Notes under the pieces: model-generated
The model's database searches: none
Seen by the model: only the letters and a program-made list of their open reading frames with translations
What the model was told of the DNA's origin: nothing
From: Arsukibacterium perlucidum DSM 18276
GTDB taxonomy: Bacteria; Pseudomonadota; Gammaproteobacteria; Enterobacterales; Alteromonadaceae
Assembly (NCBI RefSeq): GCF_000382165.1
Contig: NZ_KB907710.1
Location: 1 to 64,000 of the forward strand
DNA length: 64,000 nt
Reading direction: 5' to 3'
Made by a program: the position numbers and the translations under genes
Shown here: piece by piece, positions 19,244 to 30,631 of the stretch
Numbering within the stretch: the first letter of the stretch is position 1
How the letters are laid out: each line of letters begins with the position of its first letter

Positions 19244-20539
19244 TTGTTTGATTTAGCCGAGCTTGCAGAACAAGCCATTCTGGTTCATGTAAACTTTCCG
19301 CAAGAGCATAGCAACGAAGATTTGCAGGAGCTTACCATGTTGGTAGCTTCTGCAAATGTGACTTCGATGCAAATTATTACTGCTAATCGCCGTGCGCCTG
19401 ATACCCGACTATTTGTCGGTTCTGGTAAAGCGCAGGAAATAAAAGATGCTGTCGAGCAATTTGAGGCTTCGGTAGTTATTTTTAATCACATTCTAAGCCC
19501 CAGCCAGACTCGAAATCTGGAGCATTTATTGCAAGCCAGAGTGATCGATCGTACCACCCTTATCCTTGATATTTTTGCTCAGCGGGCCCGGACTTATGAA
19601 GGTAAGTTGCAGGTTGAGTTGGCGCAGCTGCAACATTTAGCGTCACGCCTGGTGCGGGGCTGGGACAATGCTGAGCGCCAGAAAGGTGGTATTGGCTTAC
19701 GGGGACCGGGCGAAACAAGGCTTGAAACTGACCGGCGTTTGTTACGGGAGCGGGTGAAAGCTTTACTGCAGCGCCTGGATAAAATTGGCTTGCAACGAGA
19801 GCAGGGGCGGAAATCACGGCAACGAAGTGCTACACCTGTTGTGTCTATTGTCGGCTATACCAATGCCGGTAAGTCAACATTATTTAACCGTTTAACCTCG
19901 GCCAGCGTTTACGCAGCAGACCAACTTTTTGCCACGCTCGATCCCACTTTACGCCAGGTTAAACTTGATAATTTCGGGCCAATAGTACTGGCTGACACTG
20001 TAGGTTTTATCCGCCATTTGCCGCACAATCTGGTGGCGGCATTTAAATCGACTTTGCAGGAAACCCGTGACGCTGATTTACAACTGCATGTTATTGATGC
20101 TGCCGATCCGCGAAAAGAAGAAAATATTGCTTCGGTTCAACAAGTGTTAACAGATATTGACGCTGCTGAGGTTCTGCAACTGCAGGTATTTAATAAAGTA
20201 GATCAGATGGGGCAGTCTGCCCGTATAGACTATGGTGATGATGGTCTGCCGCGGGCGGTGTATTTGTCAGCATTGACCGGCGAGGGGATGCAGCTGCTGC
20301 AGCAAGCCATTGCCAGCTTGTTATCAACTGAGCATTTACAGCTAAGGTTGGCGTTGCCGCCAAATTGTGCATCCTGGCGGGCAAAATTTCATGAGTTGCA
20401 GGTTATTAGTACTGAACACTTTGATGATGCCGGTGTTTGTTGGTTGGAGATCCGGCTGTCATTGGCGCAATGGGCCCGGATGTTAAAGCAAAGCGATGGC
20501 GAGCTGGAAAACTATATCGTCATAGCGCCTGTTATTTGA
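19244..20539 (+). CDS. hflX: Ribosome-associated GTPase HflX
   Basis: HflX is a GTPase that splits stalled 70S ribosomes, notably after heat stress. The N-terminal HflX domain contains the conserved LFVGSGKAQEI region, a coiled linker and GGIGLRGPGETRLETDRR. The G domain starts with VGYTNAGKSTLFN, followed by DTVGFIRHLP. The start is a TTG at 19244 with GGGAGC nine bases upstream, giving a typical MFDLAE opening. The length of 431 residues is normal. It sits 18 bp after hfq. Confidence 0.95.
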   Translation: MFDLAELAEQAILVHVNFPQEHSNEDLQELTMLVASANVTSMQIITANRRAPDTRLFVGSGKAQEIKDAVEQFEASVVIFNHILSPSQTRNLEHLLQARVIDRTTLILDIFAQRARTYEGKLQVELAQLQHLASRLVRGWDNAERQKGGIGLRGPGETRLETDRRLLRERVKALLQRLDKIGLQREQGRKSRQRSATPVVSIVGYTNAGKSTLFNRLTSASVYAADQLFATLDPTLRQVKLDNFGPIVLADTVGFIRHLPHNLVAAFKSTLQETRDADLQLHVIDAADPRKEENIASVQQVLTDIDAAEVLQLQVFNKVDQMGQSARIDYGDDGLPRAVYLSALTGEGMQLLQQAIASLLSTEHLQLRLALPPNCASWRAKFHELQVISTEHFDDAGVCWLEIRLSLAQWARMLKQSDGELENYIVIAPVI

Positions 20540-20579
20540 TACATTAACCGTTAATTTATAACTTGAGATGGAGTTAAAC

Positions 20580-21719
20580 ATGGCTTGGAATGAGCCGGGT
20601 AACAATGGTAAGAACAACGACCCCTGGAAACAGGGCGGTCGTGACCAGGGTCCACCCGATTTAGATGAAGTATTCCGCAATTTCGGTAAGAAATTTGGTG
20701 GTATGTTCGGCGGTGGTAATAAATCATCAGGCAACGGTGCTTCAGCAGCGTTTATCCTGATCTTGGTTATTGCTGCTGTGGTTTGGGCTATCAGTGGCTT
20801 TTATACCATTAAAGATGCTGAACGCGGGGTAATTCTGCGTTTTGGTCAATATCACACAGAAGTGGGTGCCGGTATTCACTGGAAACCAACTTTTATTGAT
20901 TCGGTTACCCCGGTAAACGTCCAGGAAGTTAAATCACTGCGTTCAGATGGCTTTATGTTGACTCAGGACCAAAACCTGGTGCGGGTAACTTTTGAAGTAC
21001 AGTACCGTATCTACAACGCACGTGATTATCTGTTTTCCGTAGTGGATGCTGACCGTAGCCTGGGTGAGGCTACTGATGCCGCGCTGCGTTTTGTTATTGG
21101 TCATTCAATTATGGATGACGTATTAACCCGTGGTCGTGAGGTGGTTCGTCAGAATACCCGTCAGGAACTGGAATCGATTATTGCGCCATACAAAATGGGC
21201 TTAAACCTGGTTGATGTTAACTTCCGTGATGCGCGGCCACCGGAAGAAGTGCGTGATGCTTTCGATGATGCCATCAAGGCGCAGGAAGATCAGGAACGTT
21301 TTGTGCAGGAAGCTCAGGCTTATGCACGGGAAATTGAACCTCGGGCCCGTGGTCAGGTTAACCGGGTAATGCAGGAAGCGGAAGCTTACAAACAGCAAAT
21401 TGTCTTAAAAGCTCAGGGTGAAGTTGCCCGCTTTGAACAATTGCTACCTGAGTATCTGGCTGCACCAAAAGTTACCCGTGATCGCTTATATCTGGAAACG
21501 ATGGAAGCGGTATACAGTAACACCTCGAAAGTAATTGTTGATGTTAAAAATGGCAATAACATTATGTATTTACCATTAGACAAGTTAATGAACCAATCTG
21601 GTGGAAATAGCAGTAGTGGCAGTGCAAACCCAATGCCGTTACCAGCCCGCAGTACCGACAACACGTCGCCGCGGCAGGATACTTTGCGCAGCAGTACCAC
21701 GCGTAGCGGGAGGGGCTAA
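20580..21719 (+). CDS. hflK: FtsH protease regulator HflK
   Basis: HflK is a membrane-anchored SPFH/prohibitin protein that forms, with HflC, a large cage around FtsH. A Gly/Asn/Asp-rich cytoplasmic N-terminus (MAWNEPGNNGKNNDPW) is followed by one membrane segment near residues 58-80, the SPFH domain, a long helical region and a Ser/Thr-rich tail. The ATG at 20580 has GGAG seven bases upstream and gives 379 residues; the ATG at 20568 would add four unusual residues. hflC follows after 3 bp. Confidence 0.95.
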   Translation: MAWNEPGNNGKNNDPWKQGGRDQGPPDLDEVFRNFGKKFGGMFGGGNKSSGNGASAAFILILVIAAVVWAISGFYTIKDAERGVILRFGQYHTEVGAGIHWKPTFIDSVTPVNVQEVKSLRSDGFMLTQDQNLVRVTFEVQYRIYNARDYLFSVVDADRSLGEATDAALRFVIGHSIMDDVLTRGREVVRQNTRQELESIIAPYKMGLNLVDVNFRDARPPEEVRDAFDDAIKAQEDQERFVQEAQAYAREIEPRARGQVNRVMQEAEAYKQQIVLKAQGEVARFEQLLPEYLAAPKVTRDRLYLETMEAVYSNTSKVIVDVKNGNNIMYLPLDKLMNQSGGNSSSGSANPMPLPARSTDNTSPRQDTLRSSTTRSGRG

Positions 21720-21722
21720 GTT

Positions 21723-22604
21723 ATGAAAAATTTTATTATCGCTATTGTGGTAGTGGTCGCTATTATCGTGGTCTCTGCATTATTTGTAGTACCGGAAGGA
21801 CAGCGTGCCATCGTTACTCAGTTCGGTAAGATCCAGCGGGACGATGCCGGTCAGGTAGTGGTATATGAGCCTGGCTTGCACCTTAAAATCCCAATGATTG
21901 AGGTGGTGCGTAAACTTGATTCACGGGTGCAAACTCTGGATGATCAGCCTGACCGCTTTGTAACTGCAGAGAAAAAAGACTTATTGGTCGACAGCTATGT
22001 GAAATGGCGGATCAAAGATTTTGGTGCTTATTTTCTGTCTACCGGTGGTATTACTTTACAAGCTGAAGTGCTGTTAAAACAGTATATCAATAACGGCCTG
22101 CGTACTGAGTTTGGTGCCAGAACTATTCAGGAAATTGTATCCGGCGAGCGGACGCAGTTAATGGAAAGTGCTTTGGCGCAAGCCGGCGTTGCTGCAAATG
22201 AGCTGGGTATTGAGGTTATTGATGTTCGGGTTAAGCAAATTAACTTGCCAACAGAAGTCAGCACTTCGATTTTCGCCAGAATGAGAGCAGAACGTGATGC
22301 AGTAGCGCGGGAACATCGTTCTCGTGGTATGGAAGAGTCAGATATTATCCGCGCAGATGTTGACGCCCGGGTGACCATTATGGTGGCAGATGCAGAGCGT
22401 AATTCGCGCACGGTGCGTGGTCAGGGCGATGCTCAGGCTGCAAAAATTTATGCCGATGTGTATAACCGCAATGCTGAGTTCTACTCTTTTGTGCGTAGCC
22501 TGGAAGCCTATAAAAACAGCTTTAAAGATAAAGATGATATTATGGTGGTTCAGCCTGACAATGACTTCTTTAAATATATGAAGTCAGATAAAGTACAAAA
22601 CTAG
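21723..22604 (+). CDS. hflC: FtsH protease regulator HflC
   Basis: HflC is the partner of HflK in the FtsH-associated complex of the inner membrane. It has an N-terminal membrane anchor (about residues 3-22), then VVPEGQRAIVTQFGKI, the SPFH fold, and the charged helical region RSRGMEESDIIRADVDA. Length 293 is typical. It starts 3 bp after hflK and is the last gene of the operon, as a strong terminator follows. Confidence 0.96.
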   Translation: MKNFIIAIVVVVAIIVVSALFVVPEGQRAIVTQFGKIQRDDAGQVVVYEPGLHLKIPMIEVVRKLDSRVQTLDDQPDRFVTAEKKDLLVDSYVKWRIKDFGAYFLSTGGITLQAEVLLKQYINNGLRTEFGARTIQEIVSGERTQLMESALAQAGVAANELGIEVIDVRVKQINLPTEVSTSIFARMRAERDAVAREHRSRGMEESDIIRADVDARVTIMVADAERNSRTVRGQGDAQAAKIYADVYNRNAEFYSFVRSLEAYKNSFKDKDDIMVVQPDNDFFKYMKSDKVQN

Positions 22605-22620
22605 TTATAACTGAAGATTA

Positions 22621-22646
22621 AAAAAGGCCCGAAAGGGCCTTTTTTG
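22621..22646 (+). terminator. Terminator after hflC
   Basis: AAAAAGGCCC and GGGCCTTTTT pair around a GAAA tetraloop, followed by further T residues. It begins 17 bp after the hflC stop and ends the tsaE-hflC operon. Confidence 0.92.
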
Positions 22647-22687
22647 TCAGAGCGATTTTTGCTTATGCCAAGTGAAGCGGAGACTCT

Positions 22688-23851
22688 ATGTATCAACAAT
22701 TTTATCAGCGATTCTTGCAGGCGAATCAGGGCAAGCAGCATTTTGCCAGCCATTCACATCATTACTGGCCTGATATTACCCGGGACGCGACCTTAGCATA
22801 CTGGGATGACAGTGCCCGGTTGGTGGATGATAAGTGGCAGCGTATTTTTGGCGAGATGATCCCACAAACACAACAACTTATTGCTGATGTGTTGAATTTG
22901 CCCGCACCCGACCAAATTGTATTTGCTGGGAATACCCATGAACTGGTAATGCGCTTGTTTAGTTGTTTCGACTTAGCAAAACCACTTAAAGTGCTAAGCA
23001 CCGACAGTGAGTTTTACAGCTTTCAGCGTCAGGCCAAGCGGCTGGCTGAGTTTGAAAACATAGAGCTTATTACGGTAGCCACAGAACCATTTGCCAGCTT
23101 TACCGAACGTTTTATTGCACAGGCGAAGGCGCAGCAGCCGGATATGGTGTTCTGCAGTCAGGTATTTTTTAACTCTGGTTATGCCGTAGCCGATTTAGCC
23201 GGCTTTGTCAGCGACCTGGCAAAAGTGACTGATGCGATGCTGGTGATAGATGGTTATCATGGCTTTATGGCTGTACCAACTGATTTGGCCACGATAGCCG
23301 GCCGGGCATTTTATCTGGCGGGTAGCTATAAGTATGCCCAGGGTGGCGAGGGTTGCTGTTTTATGGCTGTGCCGCCAGGGAGTAATCAGCGGCCATGGTA
23401 TACCGGCTGGTTTGCCGAGTTTGGCACTCTGGCGGCGGAAAAATCAGCGTTAGTATTATACAGCAATGACGGCAATCACTTTGCCGGGGCTACGATGGAT
23501 TATACCGCCCTGTACCGCTTACATGCAGTATTGCTGTTATTTAAGCAGCAGGGCATCACTGTTGGCAGAATTCATCAGTATGTCAAACAGCTGCAGCAAG
23601 CGTTTATTGCTGAGTTGGCCCGGCAGCAGCACCCACAGCTTAACCAGGATAAGCTGTTACTGGAAAATCTGGATCAGCACGGCCACTTTTTTACCTATAA
23701 ACTGGCTAGTACCAGTGAAGTAGCTGAATTGTCAGCTTTTTTAAAGAATAACGGCATTATCACTGACTATCGCGGCGACCGCTTGCGCTTTGGTTTTGGT
23801 TTATATCAGAACAGCCAGGCATTTGATTTATCTTGTCTGCAGCGTCAGTAA
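22688..23851 (+). CDS. Class V aminotransferase-fold PLP enzyme, kynureninase-like
   Basis: This 387-residue protein looks like a fold-type I PLP enzyme of the class V aminotransferase group. The likely PLP aspartate is in LVIDGYHGFMAVP and the Schiff-base lysine in YLAGSYKYAQGGEG, followed by a small-residue turn as in kynureninases and cysteine desulfurases. The N-terminus FASHSHHYWPDI and Y-W-DD motif are also kynureninase-like. No kynurenine pathway genes lie nearby, so the substrate is unknown. It has its own terminators on both sides and sits between hflC and purA, where enteric genomes carry a small DUF2065 gene. Confidence 0.8.
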   Translation: MYQQFYQRFLQANQGKQHFASHSHHYWPDITRDATLAYWDDSARLVDDKWQRIFGEMIPQTQQLIADVLNLPAPDQIVFAGNTHELVMRLFSCFDLAKPLKVLSTDSEFYSFQRQAKRLAEFENIELITVATEPFASFTERFIAQAKAQQPDMVFCSQVFFNSGYAVADLAGFVSDLAKVTDAMLVIDGYHGFMAVPTDLATIAGRAFYLAGSYKYAQGGEGCCFMAVPPGSNQRPWYTGWFAEFGTLAAEKSALVLYSNDGNHFAGATMDYTALYRLHAVLLLFKQQGITVGRIHQYVKQLQQAFIAELARQQHPQLNQDKLLLENLDQHGHFFTYKLASTSEVAELSAFLKNNGIITDYRGDRLRFGFGLYQNSQAFDLSCLQRQ

Positions 23852-23865
23852 ATCCGGGTATTTAG

Positions 23866-25263
<1,398 letters not shown>

Positions 25264-25270
25264 CCCGCTC

Positions 25271-25310
25271 GTATAAAAAAACGCTGCCATTTGGTGGCGT
25301 TTTTTTATAC
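25271..25310. terminator. Strong terminator after purA
   Basis: GTATAAAAAAACGC and GCGTTTTTTTATAC are perfect 14-bp arms around a 12-base loop. The T tract is inside the 3' arm, and the A tract on the 5' arm would make it work on the minus strand too. Confidence 0.9.
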
Positions 25311-25339
25311 GCTGTAGCCATAAAGGTTGGAGGTGTCTG

Positions 25340-26659
25340 ATGAATAAGCTTCTGCTGATTTTTCTAAGCGTGCTGTTAGCAGGGTGTGGCGGTTCTGATA
25401 GTGCTGATGACAGTGCCACTAATAACGTCGCCGAGTGTAGCCGCAATGATATTAACAGTCAGTTGTACTGTAAGTTATTTGCCGACTATCTATGGTATGA
25501 CGAATTAAAGACGGGGGTTGACCCGCTGGCGTTTAGCACCCCCTCTGCTTATTTAAATCAGGTGGTTGCTGATCGGGATCGCTATAGTTTTGTAATGACA
25601 GAACAGCAATATCAGGACCGTTATATTAATGCGGTATTTTTTGGCTATGGCTTTGCCACTCAGCGAACGGACAATAACACCGCGCTGCAGGTGTTATATG
25701 TCTATGACGCAGGTTCAGCTGCTCAGCGTGGTTTACGCCGGGCCGATAAAATAATTGAGATTGATGGCATCAGCGTTGCCGAGTGGTTAACCAGGCTGGA
25801 CGCCGGTACCGCAACCAACGACGATATCTACGGCCCGAATGAAGAAGGTGTGGTGCGGCAATTTGTCTGGCGTAAGCCTGATAACACTGAACGGCAGGCT
25901 GACTTCGTAAAAGGCACCGTTAGTACTAATACCGTTATGCATCGCTCTGTAGCGCAGCTAGGTGATAAAACAGTCGGTTATCTGGTGTTTAATACCTTTA
26001 TCGAATTGTCTGAAACAGAGTTAGAACAGGCTTTCAGTTATTTTTCCCAGCAAAATATCGATGAGCTGGTGTTAGACGTCCGATACAACGGCGGTGGCCT
26101 AATCCGGGTTGCAAACCAGCTTAGCTCGCAAATCGCTTTTGCAAAGTTACAGGGCAATATTTTTGTTAAATATCGCTACAACGATAAAAATACCCGGAAA
26201 AACAGCACTGTTGGCTTTGCGCTGGGAGCCGGCCGTACTCAGTTAAACTTGTCGCGGGTGTTTGTATTAACCACGGCAGGTAGCTGCTCATCCAGTGAGC
26301 TGGTAATTAACGCCCTGAGCCCCTTTATTGATGTGGTACAAATTGGTGAAACCACTTGCGGCAAGCCGGTAGGTCAGGTGCCTGATCGGGTCGGCGACTT
26401 CCGCTTATTTGCGATAAATTTTCAGACAGTTAATTCGTTGGATTTTGGTGACTACTTTGATGGGCTGAGCCCGAATTGCCCGGTAACTGCGGCGGTGGCC
26501 GGTGACTGGGGAGTAAATAATGATCCACTATATGCTGAAGCGCTGGCTTATATTAATAGTGGTAGCTGCAGCGGGGTAGCGGTAAGTACTCAGAGTTTGC
26601 AACAAAGACGGTTACAACAGCAGGTTCAGCCACAATGGCTGCGCTATAACGAGCAATAA
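25340..26659 (+). CDS. S41 family peptidase, lipoprotein
   Basis: The 439-residue product begins with a lipoprotein signal peptide, LLIFLSVLLAGCGG, with the lipidated cysteine near residue 16. A PDZ-like region (about residues 95-150) precedes a C-terminal-processing-peptidase domain with DVRYNGGGLI, the likely nucleophile serine in TTAGSCSSSEL, and a downstream lysine in GETTCGKPVG. This fits MEROPS family S41, which cleaves protein C-termini in the periplasm. The substrate is unknown. It is flanked by a terminator upstream and motX 69 bp downstream. Confidence 0.86.
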   Translation: MNKLLLIFLSVLLAGCGGSDSADDSATNNVAECSRNDINSQLYCKLFADYLWYDELKTGVDPLAFSTPSAYLNQVVADRDRYSFVMTEQQYQDRYINAVFFGYGFATQRTDNNTALQVLYVYDAGSAAQRGLRRADKIIEIDGISVAEWLTRLDAGTATNDDIYGPNEEGVVRQFVWRKPDNTERQADFVKGTVSTNTVMHRSVAQLGDKTVGYLVFNTFIELSETELEQAFSYFSQQNIDELVLDVRYNGGGLIRVANQLSSQIAFAKLQGNIFVKYRYNDKNTRKNSTVGFALGAGRTQLNLSRVFVLTTAGSCSSSELVINALSPFIDVVQIGETTCGKPVGQVPDRVGDFRLFAINFQTVNSLDFGDYFDGLSPNCPVTAAVAGDWGVNNDPLYAEALAYINSGSCSGVAVSTQSLQQRRLQQQVQPQWLRYNEQ

Positions 26660-26728
26660 CCTCTGCTGGCGTGTTTTTTGCAGGAAAAAATTACTGGTTG
26701 TTATTATTTAACGGTTATTTGACGCCCT

Positions 26729-27358
26729 ATGAAAACAGTTATGTTATTGCCTGCTGTCCTGCTGCTGCTTGGGATAGTAATTGCTCCGCCAATTACTGCC
26801 CAGCAAGTGGATGCGGTACAACTTTACACTCAGGATGAGTTGTTAGATTTAATTAAAACTAACAGTCACTTACGAAAAGTTCGCGCCGATGATTGTCAAT
26901 TGGTGCAGGATATTGAAGCCCGGGCCGATATTATGCAGCTTCCGGCCTATCAGTTTTTATACGGTGACATGCTGGCATATGCAGTGTGTGTGCCGCGCAA
27001 CGTAGAACGCGGCTGGGATTTAATGTTGCAAGCAGCTGCACAAGGCTTACCCGAAGCACTGGAGCAAGTGGGCCGCTATTATCACATAGGCCGTTTCGTG
27101 CAGGTAGATATAGACAAAGCGCTGGTTTATCTGCATGAAGCGGCAGCAATGGGCAACCTGAATGCGCAACTGCGCTATGCCCAGCTACTGGCAGACGGTT
27201 ACGGTTCACCGGTAGATTACGAACAAAGTTACCGTTGGCTGCATCATGCTATTAGTGCAGATGCCAACACTCATGCTAGAATACAGCAACTGCTGCAACA
27301 GCTTGCCAAGAAGATGCCAGAGCGGGTAGTGGCCAATGCCAGACGACCTGTCAAATGA
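26729..27358 (+). CDS. motX: Sodium-type flagellar motor protein MotX
   Basis: MotX forms, with MotY, the periplasmic T ring that holds PomA/PomB stators at the sodium-driven polar flagellum. A signal peptide (about residues 1-24) is followed by the family block DDCQLVQDIEARA, then LPAYQFLYGDMLAY and Sel1-like repeats including GRYYHIGRFVQVD and AAMGNLNAQLRYA. The 209-residue length and the place just upstream of rnr, as in Vibrio and Shewanella, agree. No other flagellar gene is visible in this window except cheX. Confidence 0.9.
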   Translation: MKTVMLLPAVLLLLGIVIAPPITAQQVDAVQLYTQDELLDLIKTNSHLRKVRADDCQLVQDIEARADIMQLPAYQFLYGDMLAYAVCVPRNVERGWDLMLQAAAQGLPEALEQVGRYYHIGRFVQVDIDKALVYLHEAAAMGNLNAQLRYAQLLADGYGSPVDYEQSYRWLHHAISADANTHARIQQLLQQLAKKMPERVVANARRPVK

Positions 27359-27426
27359 AATTCATCCAATGTTTCTGCTTAGCTGTTACACTCAATATAT
27401 GAAAACAGGAAATAAAAGTTTAATTA

Positions 27427-29802
27427 ATGACGGTAAATGATCCGCATCTTGCGCGTGAGCAAGAAAAATACGACAACCCTATCCCCAGCCGGGAATTTAT
27501 CCTGGAACACATCGAAAAGCGGCAACAACCTGCCTACTTTGACGAACTGGTAACCGAACTCGCCCTGACTGATGACGATGCTATCTTCGCTCTTAAAAAG
27601 CGTTTACGGGCAATGGAGCGGGATGGCCAGCTTATCTTCACTAAGAATAAGCGCTATGGTCTGGTGGACCATATGGACCTGGTAAAGGGCACTGTAATTG
27701 GCCATCGGGAAGGTTTTGGCTTCTTAAAGCTGGAGCAGGGCGGCCCGGACTGGTATCTGCCTTATCATGAAATGCAGCGGGTGCTGCCAGGCGATAAAGT
27801 ACTGGCCACTGCAGCGGCGATGAAGAGTAAAGACAAGGTGGAAGCCCGGGTAGTGCGGGTGCTGGAACCCCGCACTGAGCCGGTGGTTGGCCGTTATTAT
27901 AAAGATACTGCGGTGTGCGTAGTGGTACCGGACGACCCACGGATCACTCAGGATATTATGGTGCCGGAAGGAGAACAAGGTGCAGCGCGTCATGGTCAGA
28001 TAGTGCTGGTTGAGATAACTCAGCGCCCGTCAAAGCGGGTCAGCGCTGTCGGTAAAGTGATTGAAGTACTGGGTGAGCATATGGCGCCCGGGATGGAAAT
28101 TGAAGTCGCTATCCGCAATCATCAGATCCCACACGAGTTCCCGCAAGCTGTATTACAACAAGTTGCGAAATACGGCGAGCAGGTGCCAGACGAAGCGAAA
28201 CTGGGCCGGGTAGATCTGACCAAACTGCCACTGGTTACAATTGATGGTGAAGATGCCCGTGATTTTGACGATGCAGTTTATGCCGAAGCCAAAGAAAACG
28301 GGGGCTGGAAGCTTTGGGTAGCCATTGCTGATGTCAGTGCTTATGTTAAACCTGACACGCCATTAGATCGCAGTGCCCTGGAGCGGGGTAACTCGGTGTA
28401 TTTCCCCGACCATGTGGTGCCGATGCTGCCGGAGGCGTTATCTAATGGCCTTTGCTCACTGAATCCACACACCGATCGTTTATGTTTTGTTGCTGAAATG
28501 CATATTAGTGCCAGTGGTAAGCTGGAAAGCTACCAGTTTTATGAAGCTGTTATGCACTCAGCCGCCCGTTTTACCTACAACAAAGTGCATGCCATTTTAC
28601 AGGGTGATCCTGAGCTGCGTAAGCAATATCAGGCCAACCTGAGCAATCTGGAAACCCTGTACAGCCTTTATAAAAAGCTGGCCAAAGTGCGTGGTCAGCG
28701 CGGCGCTATTGAGTTTGAAACGGTGGAAACCCGCTTTATCTTTAACAGCCATCGCAAAATAGAACAAATTGTGCCGGTACATCGCAATGAAGCACATAAA
28801 ATCATCGAAGAATGTATGATTATGGCCAACGTTGCTTCAGCTCGTTTTGTTGAAAAACATGAGGCTCATGCCTTATTCCGGGTGCATGAGCGGCCAGATG
28901 GCGATCGTTTTGCTAATTTCCGGCGCTTTTTAGCCGAGTTAGGTATTGAAGCCAATATTTCCGCTGAACCAACCCCACTGGAGTTGACGCAAGTGTTGGC
29001 CACTCTGGCCGACCGGCCAGATCGGGAACTGATTGAAACCACCATGCTGCGCTCGATGAAGCAGGCGGTGTATCAGGGGGATAATCAGGGCCACTTTGGT
29101 TTGGCGCTGGAGGCTTACGCCCACTTTACCTCACCTATTCGCCGCTATCCGGATCTGGTGTTGCACCGGGCGATTAAAGCGATTCTGGTTAAGCAAAACC
29201 AGAAAGTAAATGGCGAGCGGGCATACAGCGAAAAAGAGATTACTCATTTTGGCGAGCAGTGCTCAATGACGGAACGCCGGGCCGATGATGCCACCCGTGA
29301 AGTGTCTGACTGGCTGAAGTGCGAATATATGCAGGATCATTTAGGCGCCGAATTTGACGGTGTGGTAGCGACTGTAACCAACTTTGGTTTATTTGTCCGC
29401 TTAAGTGATTTATATATTGAGGGCCTGGTACATGTGACCTCGTTGCAAAACGATTACTACCGCTTTGATGCTGAACGTCAGGTGCTGAATGGCGAACATA
29501 GCGGCGTTAGTTACCGGATGGGCGATCAGGTTAAAGTAAAAGTGCTGGCAGTTAGTTTAGAGTCGCGCAAAATTGATTTAGCTGTGGTGGGTGAGCCAAA
29601 ACATAATGTGTCGGGACGGGCGGTAAAAGCCAGCCGCAATGCGGCTTTTGCTGAAAAAGAGTCGAAAACTGGCGGTGCCGGCCGGCGCAGTGGTAAAGGT
29701 GGTGGCAAAGCCGCTGCTAAACCAGCGGCCAAAGCCGGTGACAAACCTAAAACGGCGAAAAGCGGCCCGAAAAAGCCGCGGCGCCGGGCGAAGAAATCTT
29801 AA
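27427..29802 (+). CDS. rnr: Ribonuclease R
   Basis: RNase R is a processive 3'-5' exoribonuclease that degrades structured RNA and takes part in tmRNA-linked decay and rRNA quality control. The order is an N-terminal helix-turn-helix domain, two cold-shock domains, the RNB catalytic domain with DGEDARDFDDAVYAE near residue 280, an S1 domain (about 640-725), and a long basic tail rich in Lys, Ala and Gly. The 791 residues fit the family. It is followed 43 bp downstream by rlmB, the usual partner. Confidence 0.96.
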   Translation: MTVNDPHLAREQEKYDNPIPSREFILEHIEKRQQPAYFDELVTELALTDDDAIFALKKRLRAMERDGQLIFTKNKRYGLVDHMDLVKGTVIGHREGFGFLKLEQGGPDWYLPYHEMQRVLPGDKVLATAAAMKSKDKVEARVVRVLEPRTEPVVGRYYKDTAVCVVVPDDPRITQDIMVPEGEQGAARHGQIVLVEITQRPSKRVSAVGKVIEVLGEHMAPGMEIEVAIRNHQIPHEFPQAVLQQVAKYGEQVPDEAKLGRVDLTKLPLVTIDGEDARDFDDAVYAEAKENGGWKLWVAIADVSAYVKPDTPLDRSALERGNSVYFPDHVVPMLPEALSNGLCSLNPHTDRLCFVAEMHISASGKLESYQFYEAVMHSAARFTYNKVHAILQGDPELRKQYQANLSNLETLYSLYKKLAKVRGQRGAIEFETVETRFIFNSHRKIEQIVPVHRNEAHKIIEECMIMANVASARFVEKHEAHALFRVHERPDGDRFANFRRFLAELGIEANISAEPTPLELTQVLATLADRPDRELIETTMLRSMKQAVYQGDNQGHFGLALEAYAHFTSPIRRYPDLVLHRAIKAILVKQNQKVNGERAYSEKEITHFGEQCSMTERRADDATREVSDWLKCEYMQDHLGAEFDGVVATVTNFGLFVRLSDLYIEGLVHVTSLQNDYYRFDAERQVLNGEHSGVSYRMGDQVKVKVLAVSLESRKIDLAVVGEPKHNVSGRAVKASRNAAFAEKESKTGGAGRRSGKGGGKAAAKPAAKAGDKPKTAKSGPKKPRRRAKKS

Positions 29803-29845
29803 TTGGCCAGGCTGACTAAGCAAAAAATTTGAGAAAAAGCTAACT

Positions 29846-30577
29846 ATGAGCGCAGATTTTGTATTTGGTATTCATGCGGTAAATGCCCTGTTAGAACGGG
29901 CACCGCAGGATATTTTAGAATTGTTTATCATGAAAGACCGCGAAGATAAGCGGATGCAACCGCTTATTCAGCAAGCGCGCCAAAATGGTATTTCTATCCA
30001 GTTTTGTAACCGCAGAACCCTGGATGACATGGTTAATGGCCAGCACCAGGGCATTGTCGCCAAGGCGCGTTTAGCAAGTAGTGGCAATGAAAGTGACCTG
30101 GCCACCTTACTTGAGCAAAAAGATAAACCATTTTTGCTGGTGCTCGATGGCGTAACTGATCCGCATAACCTGGGTGCTATTTTACGCAGTGCTGATGCCG
30201 CTGGGGTGCATGCGGTAATTTCACCGAAAGACCGCTCCGTTAAACTGACGGCAGTGGTGCGCAAGGTGGCATGCGGTGCCGCTGAAGCGGTGCCCTTTAT
30301 TACCGTGACCAATTTAGCCCGCACTCTGCGCGAGTTACAGGAAGCCGGCGTTTGGGTGGTGGGTACGGCCGGAGAAACCGACACCACTATTTATCAGGCT
30401 GACTTTAATGGACCGTTAGCGCTGGTGTTAGGCGCTGAGGGCGAGGGCCTGCGCCGCTTAACCCGTGAAACCTGTGACAGCCTGGTAAAGATACCGATGT
30501 TTGGTACTGTGTCCAGCCTGAATGTGTCAGTTGCAGCGGGAATTTGCCTGTTCGAAGCAGTACGCCAAAGAAGTTAA
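29846..30577 (+). CDS. rlmB: 23S rRNA (guanosine-2'-O-)-methyltransferase RlmB
   Basis: RlmB methylates the 2'-O of G2251 in 23S rRNA. It has the N-terminal substrate-binding domain starting [16 protein letters not shown], then the SPOUT fold with the trefoil-knot motifs [32 protein letters not shown] and [16 protein letters not shown]. The length of 243 residues is standard, and it directly follows rnr as in enterics. Confidence 0.96.
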   Translation: MSADFVFGIHAVNALLERAPQDILELFIMKDREDKRMQPLIQQARQNGISIQFCNRRTLDDMVNGQHQGIVAKARLASSGNESDLATLLEQKDKPFLLVLDGVTDPHNLGAILRSADAAGVHAVISPKDRSVKLTAVVRKVACGAAEAVPFITVTNLARTLRELQEAGVWVVGTAGETDTTIYQADFNGPLALVLGAEGEGLRRLTRETCDSLVKIPMFGTVSSLNVSVAAGICLFEAVRQRS

Positions 30578-30596
30578 CTGACCTGGTATATTCTGC

Positions 30597-30625
30597 TTGT
30601 TATTTGCCCGCTAACTCCGTAAAAT
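30597..30625 (+). promoter_or_regulatory. rpsF: Promoter of the rpsF operon
   Basis: TTGTTA at 30597-30602 and TAAAAT at 30620-30625 are separated by the ideal 17 bases. A CG-rich discriminator (ACGCGACC) follows, as in growth-rate-controlled promoters. Transcription would start near 30632. Confidence 0.75.
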
Positions 30626-30631
30626 ACGCGA

